A stretch of 28,115 nucleotides of DNA. Origin: Spirochaetaceae bacterium (GTDB lineage Bacteria > Spirochaetota > Spirochaetia > Treponematales > Breznakiellaceae). Each line of letters begins with the position of its first letter. Position 1 is the stretch's first letter. Below the pieces are notes generated by a model, which saw nothing but the letters and a program-made list of their open reading frames with translations, was not told where the DNA came from and made no database searches. Where the stretch lies: contig JAIRMP010000181.1 of the NCBI GenBank assembly GCA_031258615.1, forward strand, positions 1 through 28,115, read 5' to 3'. Shown piece after piece: positions 22,601 through 28,115 of the stretch. The translations under genes were made by a program, and so were the position numbers.

Positions 22601-23836
22601 ATGCGTAAACTGAAAGCCGTTTTCCTTGTTTTAGCGGTACTGTTAAACATTTCCTGCGCGACGGGCAAGAAAGCGCCGCCGTTGCCCGCCCAGCCCGCCC
22701 AAACCACCCAGCCCGCCCAGACCGCTCAGCCCGCCCAGACTATTCCTCCCCCCACTCCCCTTCCCGCCGAGCGGCAGCAGGACTTCCGGCTTACGATGGC
22801 CGCGGTGGGGGATAACCTGATACACCTTGAGCTGATAAACGACGCGAAAACGGCGGACGGCGGCGCGTTCAACTTTGATAAGTACTACACCGAGGTCGCC
22901 CCGCTGCTGAAGGAGGCCGACATAGCCTTTATAAACCAGGAAACGCTGATAGCTGGAGAAGCGTTTGGCTATTCGGGGTACCCGCTGTTCAACGGGCCAA
23001 AGGACATAGGCAGAACTTTAGTCAACCTTGGGTTCGATGTGGTCAACCACGCTACGAATCACGCGATGGACAAGGGCGAGAAGGCCGTTTACGAGGTGAT
23101 CGATTTTTGGGACGGGCAAAAAGATGTGCTGATGCTGGGGCTTAACGGATCGGAAGAGCGCCGCCGCGATGTCGCCAAAAATATTATCGAAAAGAACAAC
23201 ATCAAGGTTGGCTTCCTCGCGTACACGTACGGCACAAACGGTATCCCGCTGCCAAAAGACAAGCCGTTTCTCGTGTCGCTGATAGACACGGAAGTCATGG
23301 CAAAGGAGATTGACGCGCTCCGCCCGCTCTGCGATTTTCTGGTGGTTTCCATGCACTGGGGCAGCGAGTACGAGCACACTCCGACCGCGCGGCAGCAGGA
23401 GCTTGCCCGCTTTCTGGCGGCGCGCGATGTTGACCTCGTGATAGGCCACCACCCGCACGTGCTGCAGCCGCTTCGCGCGCTGCCGCGCGAAGCGGCGCCC
23501 CCTATGGTCTGCTTCTTTTCGCTGGGTAACTTTCTTTCCGCCCAGAACGAGCCGCCCCGTCTGCTCGGCGGCATGATGCGCTTGACCGTAACGAAGGAGG
23601 CTTCCCCGCCCCACCGCGTTACGATTGAGGAGGCCGAACTCCTGCCGCTGGTAACGCATTACGAGGCCGGCTACAGGAATTTCCGCGTATTCCCGCTGGG
23701 CGCCTACACGGAAGATATAGCCGCCGGACACCTGCTCCGCCAGCGGAAAATGTATGCGGACACAAGCTACTTCCACACCCTTTTCAAAAAAATCTCAACC
23801 ACACTGGAGTTTGCCGATCTCAACGCGCAGCGTTGA
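22601..23836 (+). CDS. CapA-family lipoprotein (poly-gamma-glutamate synthesis type)
   Basis: A 411-residue secreted lipoprotein with the lipobox NISC (C19), a Pro/Gln/Thr spacer built of repeated PAQ/TQPAQ units (28-50), and a metallophosphatase-like CapA domain. Motifs in order: AAVGDNLIH (67-75), INQETLI, NHATNHAMDKG, VVSMHWGSEYEH, DVDLVIGHHPHVLQP, and FFSLGNFLSAQ, which together form the two-metal site. Homologues are linked to polyglutamate capsule or wall polymer export, although single copies like this one have less clear roles. The gene contains a perfect 12-bp hairpin (23468-23495). GGGGG precedes the ATG at a short distance. Repeat copy B begins 15 bases after the stop. Confidence 0.86.
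   Translation: MRKLKAVFLVLAVLLNISCATGKKAPPLPAQPAQTTQPAQTAQPAQTIPPPTPLPAERQQDFRLTMAAVGDNLIHLELINDAKTADGGAFNFDKYYTEVAPLLKEADIAFINQETLIAGEAFGYSGYPLFNGPKDIGRTLVNLGFDVVNHATNHAMDKGEKAVYEVIDFWDGQKDVLMLGLNGSEERRRDVAKNIIEKNNIKVGFLAYTYGTNGIPLPKDKPFLVSLIDTEVMAKEIDALRPLCDFLVVSMHWGSEYEHTPTARQQELARFLAARDVDLVIGHHPHVLQPLRALPREAAPPMVCFFSLGNFLSAQNEPPRLLGGMMRLTVTKEASPPHRVTIEEAELLPLVTHYEAGYRNFRVFPLGAYTEDIAAGHLLRQRKMYADTSYFHTLFKKISTTLEFADLNAQR
23468..23495. repeat. Perfect 12-bp hairpin inside the CapA-type gene
   Basis: CCGCTTCGCGCG (23468-23479) pairs exactly with 23484-23495 around CTGC. It encodes QPLRALPREAA, directly after the catalytic GHHPHV segment. Confidence 0.75.
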
Positions 23837-23851
23837 CCCAAGCCCGATCGG

Positions 23852-23935
23852 CAGGCCAGGCAGGCCAGCCTGCACCGAACATACGCCAATGGCTGAGTCA
23901 TTTCCTTGCGAGCGGCTGAGCGTGAAAGCAAGCGG
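23852..23935 (-). repeat. About 84-bp dispersed repeat, copy B (inverted relative to copy A)
   Basis: The reverse complement matches 4177-4259 from CCGCTTGCTTTCACGCTCAG to GGCTGGCCTGCCT with few substitutions and one small length difference near its end. It starts right after the CapA-type gene and is followed by repeat field 3. Both copies have an AAACTCC-type block on the same side in the shared orientation, so the composite element is larger than the 84 bases. Confidence 0.75.
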
Positions 23936-24140
23936 GTTACGCCCCCCTCGCCAAGCCATGTAACAACGGTAGGAGTTTGCGGAGAAAGCGCCCCGCGCTT
24001 GCGTAGCAAACTCCTATGCAAGCCGCAGGCTTGCACGTTTGCGGTAAGCCAGCCGCAAGGCTGGCGGCGACTGAGGCCATCGGCCTGCGTGTGGATTGGC
24101 CGCTGGTACAACCCACAACGCGGGGGCTGGCGTAGCGCCC
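23936..24140. repeat. Repeat field 3
   Basis: TAGGAGTTTGC (23970-23980) pairs with GCAAACTCCTA (24006-24016), an 11-bp inverted repeat. The second arm is immediately followed by the perfect hairpin TGCAAGCC-GCA-GGCTTGCA (24017-24035), so on the minus strand the order is again hairpin then TAGGAGTTTGC. GCCAGCC/GGCTGGC (24048-24065) follows. No gene is supported between 23837 and 24162. Confidence 0.7.
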
Positions 24141-24162
24141 GGTTTTTTGGTAGCATTTTACC

Positions 24163-25554
24163 GTGCCGTATAAAGTTCGATGTACCCTGACGGTGTTAGG
24201 CGCGCTGGCGATCCTTTGCTGTTCCTCATGCCGCGCCAGGCCCGGCTGGGGGGTTCTGCTATGGGCGGCCGAGGAGGAGGGAATACCTTCCGGCGCCGTG
24301 CTGCCTGTCTACATAAAATCCAACATCGAAAAGGTCTGGGTTGTTGGCATCCCGCGCGAGTACAGAACGCCGTACAGTAAGAGTACAAAGATGGAAATCC
24401 CGCTGCCAAAGCTGGAACTGGTCGGCAGTAGGCGCGCGGCCAAAAAACGGGCGGAAGAATTCTCAGGGTTCGCGCTTACCTACGCGGAAACTTTGCAGGA
24501 CGGCCTTCCGATACGGGACGCTCCCGATAACGGCGCGCGCCGTGTGTACAGGCTGCGCGCAGGCGAAATGATCAAAATAATAAGACCTGTCGAGGGAAAT
24601 CCGGCTATCAGCGCCACGGGTGACCCGCTGCCGGGCGAATGGTTCAGGGTGCTAACGGAGGATGGCACAAGCGGTTACTGCTTTTCGTACAGGCTTAGAC
24701 TTTTCGAGCATACCTCAGGTCCGCTCTATTCAGTTCCGGAACAGCCGCGGTTTGAAGAGGAACGCGACCCTGAGCTTGAAAGCGTGCTATCCAGAACCTG
24801 GGTCGCCGAGGTTTACGGCGTGATGCTGGACCAGGGGACGATCGATGTAACAGCCTTTTCAAAGCACTGGGGGTTTTTGCCGGGCGAGGATACCGGCGTC
24901 GCCAATATTTTCTTAAATGATGTTGATATTTCTTTCCCGTACAGCGCGATACGTTCAGATGGCAGCCGTTCATGGCGTTTTGAGGGTTCTACCTTGACCA
25001 TGAGGCTCCGTTCACCGTCAATACTTTCCGTGCAGTTCGATGTGGACAACGCGAACGCCGCTCCCGGCAAGTCAGGCGGCAGCCGCCGGACGGTGCGGTT
25101 CGTGAACCTCGCGACTTCCCTTGACGACCTGATCGTGCAGGAAGAGACGCGGCGCGAGGCCCTCTTCAACGCGCTTTATATCGAAGGGCCAATTTTTTCA
25201 AGCGCCAGTTACGGACGCCTTTACCTGAACGAAAAACAGGAATTTCTTTGGGAAGGCTTCGAAAAGCTGATTCCTTCCGTGATTCCGTCCCTAGCGCTGG
25301 GGCGCGGCAGGGTAGAAATGCGGCTGTACCTGGCGGCAAGCATTGCCGGCAGGTATGACGGCGCTTTTACGTTCAATTTCAAGTCAATAAACGGGGCGGA
25401 TATACCTGTAAACTTTTTATACACGATAGATGCCGGCGATGGTTTGGGCGGAGTCCGACTTGAATATGTGCCGGACTCAAACATAGACGGCAGCAACCGT
25501 GTTATAAGCCGCGATTCTTCCCCAGTGATAATATATTTTTACCAGGCCGGCTGA
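24163..25554 (+). CDS. SH3b-domain lipoprotein of unknown function
   Basis: A 463-residue exported protein starting at GTG, with a hydrophobic signal and cysteines at 19, 20 and 23 (LCCSSC, probable lipidation). Residues about 104-182 read as a bacterial SH3 domain (DGLPIRDAPDNGARRVYRL, GEWFRVLTEDGTSGYCFSYRL), often a wall-binding or protein-binding module. The remainder (about 210-460) is beta-rich without a recognised family; it alternates short strands and ends VIIYFYQAG. Proteins of this layout seem common in Treponema. The start is uncertain because only a weak ribosome site precedes the GTG, which lies directly after repeat field 3. The next gene follows by 44 bases and may be co-transcribed. 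Confidence 0.75.
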   Translation: MPYKVRCTLTVLGALAILCCSSCRARPGWGVLLWAAEEEGIPSGAVLPVYIKSNIEKVWVVGIPREYRTPYSKSTKMEIPLPKLELVGSRRAAKKRAEEFSGFALTYAETLQDGLPIRDAPDNGARRVYRLRAGEMIKIIRPVEGNPAISATGDPLPGEWFRVLTEDGTSGYCFSYRLRLFEHTSGPLYSVPEQPRFEEERDPELESVLSRTWVAEVYGVMLDQGTIDVTAFSKHWGFLPGEDTGVANIFLNDVDISFPYSAIRSDGSRSWRFEGSTLTMRLRSPSILSVQFDVDNANAAPGKSGGSRRTVRFVNLATSLDDLIVQEETRREALFNALYIEGPIFSSASYGRLYLNEKQEFLWEGFEKLIPSVIPSLALGRGRVEMRLYLAASIAGRYDGAFTFNFKSINGADIPVNFLYTIDAGDGLGGVRLEYVPDSNIDGSNRVISRDSSPVIIYFYQAG

Positions 25555-25598
25555 TCCTCCTGAGAGGGTAGGGGAGGGGGCGTAGTAAGGAGGTACAG

Positions 25599-26849
25599 TT
25601 GGGCTTGACTGACAGACTGAAAATAATACGGGCGCTTGGAAAAGAGGGCGCGATACCTCCGGGCAGGGAACGGAAACCGGTCGAAGCCGTTTCCGCCCGT
25701 TCACTGATCGCCGAACATTCCTTTGAAAACGCGGACACGCTAACGTTGCGGCGGACAGTTTCGGCAGCTTTGGCCGTGCCTTTGAATACGGTTTTCCCTG
25801 AAACGCTGTTTGCTATGGTACCCGGCCTTGCCGGTAAAGGGCCGTCACTCAAGGCCGAAAACCTGATTTTTTTCGATCTGGAAACAACGGGGCTTTCCTG
25901 CGGAGTCGGTACCGTGGCTTTTTTGGCGGCCTTTGGCCGTTTCGAGGGTGGCGTTTACGACACGATAAAAATTGACCAGTACCTGCTGCTGGACTATCCT
26001 GGCGAAACCGGTTTTTTGCGTCAAATTCTGCGAATACTAAGCGAACAAAATTACGCTGATCCGCCGGTAATTGTCAGCTACAACGGGAAAAGGTTTGACA
26101 GCCAGATAATCAACAACCGTTACCTGGTTTACGGCATACAGCCGCCGGTTTTTTACCACGCCGATCTCCTGTACACGGCGCGGAGCTTGTGGAAAAAAAC
26201 ACTGCCGTCATGCTCCCAGGGTGAAATCGAAAAAACTATTTTAAAAATAGAACGCGGGAATGATATACCGGGCTGCCGGGCCCCCGATATTTGGTTTTCA
26301 TTTCTAAAAACAAATGACGCCTCTGAACTTTCCGGTGTTTGCGAACATAATGTCCTCGATATTGCGGGTCTAGCGTCCATGTTCAGCGTGTTTAACCTCA
26401 TAGCGCATGATCCTGTCCGCCGCGCCGAAGAATACAGTGCCGACGCAGAATCGCTTGCCCTGCGTATCCGCAAATACAGGCGCGCGCACGGCATCCTGCC
26501 GGAAAACTTGAACGAAACCGAAAAGGCTCTGTTGAAAAGCGCCGCGGGACGCGGAGCGCCGCTCGCCGCGTTCCTGTTGGGGAAAGACCTGCTACAAAAC
26601 AAACGGTACGGTGAAGCGCGCCTCATATTTGAACGCCTCGCCGAAAGAAATGATAGCGCCCTGTCTGCTGCGGCAGACAGGGCGCTCGCTATCGACAGCG
26701 AAAGACGGCTGAACGATACATTGTGTGCATTTTTTTATACAGAAAGAGCTTTATTATCCACCCATATCACCAACTCGTTAAAAACCGATATGCTGAAGCG
26801 GCGCGAAAGGCTTAAAGCTCATGCCTCTGCCGGCCAGCCATTGTTTTGA
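25599..26849 (+). CDS. YprB-type RNase H-like exonuclease domain protein
   Basis: A 416-residue cytoplasmic protein. The DEDD-type exonuclease core is visible: FFDLETTGLSCG (two acidic residues), VSYNGKRFDSQIINNRY (third), and CEHNVLDIAGLASM (fourth), matching the YprB ribonuclease-H-like family (PF13482-type). The C-terminal third (about 290-400) is helical and TPR-like (GAPLAAFLLGKDLLQNKRYGEARLIF). Translation starts at TTG, supported by a perfect AAGGAGG at 25587-25593, five bases upstream. The target nucleic acid is unknown. A very strong hairpin lies in the coding sequence at 26655-26686. Confidence 0.82.
   Translation: MGLTDRLKIIRALGKEGAIPPGRERKPVEAVSARSLIAEHSFENADTLTLRRTVSAALAVPLNTVFPETLFAMVPGLAGKGPSLKAENLIFFDLETTGLSCGVGTVAFLAAFGRFEGGVYDTIKIDQYLLLDYPGETGFLRQILRILSEQNYADPPVIVSYNGKRFDSQIINNRYLVYGIQPPVFYHADLLYTARSLWKKTLPSCSQGEIEKTILKIERGNDIPGCRAPDIWFSFLKTNDASELSGVCEHNVLDIAGLASMFSVFNLIAHDPVRRAEEYSADAESLALRIRKYRRAHGILPENLNETEKALLKSAAGRGAPLAAFLLGKDLLQNKRYGEARLIFERLAERNDSALSAAADRALAIDSERRLNDTLCAFFYTERALLSTHITNSLKTDMLKRRERLKAHASAGQPLF
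26655..26686. repeat. Perfect 14-bp hairpin inside the exonuclease gene
   Basis: AGCGCCCTGTCTGC (26655-26668) pairs exactly with 26673-26686 around TGCG. It encodes the SALSAAADRALA segment. A shorter relative, CTGTCGC/GCGACAG around CT, lies outside the gene at 26926-26941. Confidence 0.85.
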
Positions 26850-27075
26850 ACCCTTGCTGGAAAAATTTAGCGCTGAAGTAGACAGAATATGCATTATTTG
26901 TAGTAATGCGCAAGCATTATAGACCCTGTCGCCTGCGACAGCCGGCGCGCATATACAGTCCTGTTATGCTGCACTTGCTGATAAATCTATATACAATATA
27001 GACTTATGCGGGATTACGAAAAATTCGTTCACAATATGTCTATAAATATCGTAATCTTATGCCGATAGTGTCGGT
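26850..27075. promoter_or_regulatory. Upstream region of the VWA gene with several small palindromes
   Basis: No gene is seen. Stems read directly: GCATTA/TAATGC (26891-26909), CTGTCGC/GCGACAG (26926-26941), TCTATAT/ATATAGA (26986-27002) and GATTACGA/TCGTAATC (27012-27056). The last two lie within 90 bases of the start and could be operator sites. No convincing -35/-10 pair is seen. Confidence 0.45.
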
Positions 27076-28115
27076 ATGCGCTGTAAACTTTTTCCGGCAT
27101 TCTTGTTTTTTATTACGCTTAACCTGTGCGCCCAGGACCTTACAATTCTTGACAACGATCTGCTGGTGTCTCAAGGCGCCGATGGCGGTTTCCATCTTTA
27201 TATACGGAAAAAACCGGGCATCTCGTCCGTTTTGCTTACCGAAACGACAAAGGATCCAAGTTTGCAGGAGGATAACTACGCTTACCGCGCATCCGCCTGG
27301 AATCCGATAAACGGCGATGAGTACAGAGTCATTGACGGCGCTCTCATCCCGAAAACCGATAATATCTGGTCACTTATAGATTCTACCCCTGAATACATCC
27401 CTGAACTGGGAGAAGTTTTTCATATTTACATCCCATACCTGTTGAATTTTGGTTACGACTGGAGCAGGCACGGCGAGGTATATGTGGGCGACGGCACTTA
27501 CCTCAATGTCAGGACATTTGAATTGCCATACGGTGACTACCGCGGCGGTTTTAAAGACAATCCATTTTTGCTGCGTATCATCCAGGAAGAACTTGTGGGT
27601 ATGCCGGAGGATAGTTTCATGAAGGATGCAGTCGATGCTTATCAGGAAATAGCCGGCGTTACGGGGGGTACGCTTTACCGTTCCACCGGGCCGGAAAATA
27701 TTGTTAAAACGATACAGGATATACTGGAGAGTAAGCGCGGGATCAGCCTGGATTTGGTTTTCTGCATAGACAGTACGGCAAGCATGAAAAATGACATAGA
27801 AGCTTTAAAAAAAGACCTGGTTTCTATTTTGAACGATCAGAAGGATAGATTCCGCAGTTTTCGGGCAGGAATGATTCTGTACAAGGACTATTTTGACGAA
27901 TATGTTACGAGCGTTGTCCCCTTCACAAGTGACATGAAAATTTTTCAAAGAAATTTAAATAGAATAAGAACAAGCGGCGGGCGTGATATTCCGGAGGCTG
28001 TACATGAAGCGCTGTACGAAGCGGCGGTAAAATTCCCGTGGCAGGCGGGAGAACGCCTTGTAATACTGATAGGAGACGCCCCACCCCACCCGCGCCCGCG
28101 CGGAAAAATCACCAA
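27076..28115 (+). CDS. Secreted von Willebrand factor A domain protein (3' end beyond the window)
   Basis: The frame is open from ATG 27076 to the end of the window (346 residues, incomplete). It begins with a hydrophobic signal (MRCKLFPAFLFFITLNLCAQ) whose C18 may be lipidated. Residues about 20-215 are an unassigned beta-rich region. The VWA domain starts near 226 (LDLVFCIDSTASMKNDIEAL): D232, T234 and S236 form the metal-binding D-x-T/S-x-S motif, with further MIDAS elements in SGGRDIPEAVHEAL and the conserved Asp in LIGDAPPHP. Such proteins bind other proteins at the cell surface or in the periplasm. No clear Shine-Dalgarno precedes the ATG; no better in-frame start is visible. Confidence 0.82.
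   Translation, partial: MRCKLFPAFLFFITLNLCAQDLTILDNDLLVSQGADGGFHLYIRKKPGISSVLLTETTKDPSLQEDNYAYRASAWNPINGDEYRVIDGALIPKTDNIWSLIDSTPEYIPELGEVFHIYIPYLLNFGYDWSRHGEVYVGDGTYLNVRTFELPYGDYRGGFKDNPFLLRIIQEELVGMPEDSFMKDAVDAYQEIAGVTGGTLYRSTGPENIVKTIQDILESKRGISLDLVFCIDSTASMKNDIEALKKDLVSILNDQKDRFRSFRAGMILYKDYFDEYVTSVVPFTSDMKIFQRNLNRIRTSGGRDIPEAVHEALYEAAVKFPWQAGERLVILIGDAPPHPRPRGKIT

Noticed and set aside
27059..27310. 83-residue frame at the start of the VWA gene
   Set aside because: It is out of frame with the VWA coding sequence, which has a signal peptide and intact domain motifs.
1..28115. tRNA or rRNA genes
   Set aside because: No cloverleaf with a T-arm consensus and no rRNA segment was noticed on either strand by eye; a tRNA scan was not possible.

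Overview
The window looks like chromosomal DNA of a spirochaete, most likely a Treponema of the gut type. The signs are several lipoproteins with relaxed lipoboxes, a large glycine-rich beta-helix surface lipoprotein, an LL-diaminopimelate aminotransferase, an archaeal/fungal-type aspartate-semialdehyde dehydrogenase, an SH3b lipoprotein, a G homopolymer inside a gene, and many intergenic repeats. This assignment comes from reading protein motifs; no search was run.

Layout. 1-1509 is AT-rich and holds a broken helical-protein gene in three pieces. 1510-2613 has no intact gene: it holds inverted repeats and remnants of a histidine kinase and probably an oxidoreductase. 2614-3837 is a PLP enzyme of the Cys/Met family. 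3838-4355 is a repeat field. 4356-11293 is a compact RND efflux operon: a regulator made of two TetR units joined through a 14-G tract, then TolC-like, membrane-fusion lipoprotein and RND pump genes. 11427-12151 is an AT-rich pair of unknown genes overlapping by ATGA, followed by a small PII-like protein (12172-12471) that may belong with the pump. On the minus strand follow a beta-helix lipoprotein (12491-15091) and an SDF-family symporter (15207-about 16433).

asd (16629-17729) is followed by a minus-strand RRM RNA-binding protein with a long leader. 18300-19487 is a second repeat field with a coiled-coil remnant. dapL (19488-20717) overlaps a RelA/SpoT-type (p)ppGpp synthetase with a degenerate hydrolase domain. 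Next are a CapA-type lipoprotein, a third repeat field, an SH3b lipoprotein, a YprB-type RNase H-like exonuclease, and the start of a von Willebrand A protein that runs off the end.

How the parts relate. The four efflux genes form one pump unit with its own regulator, and that regulator can be read through only when the G tract has 14 G (modulo 3). asd and dapL both serve the diaminopimelate/lysine route; dapL and the synthetase gene are probably translationally coupled.

The least explained signals are two. One is the G-tract switch in the double-TetR regulator. The other is a modular repeat: a perfect hairpin of variable sequence with a 2-4 nt loop, followed directly (or after one base) by a conserved TAGGAGTTT-like block. 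It recurs in three intergenic fields, and similar tight hairpins lie inside three genes.
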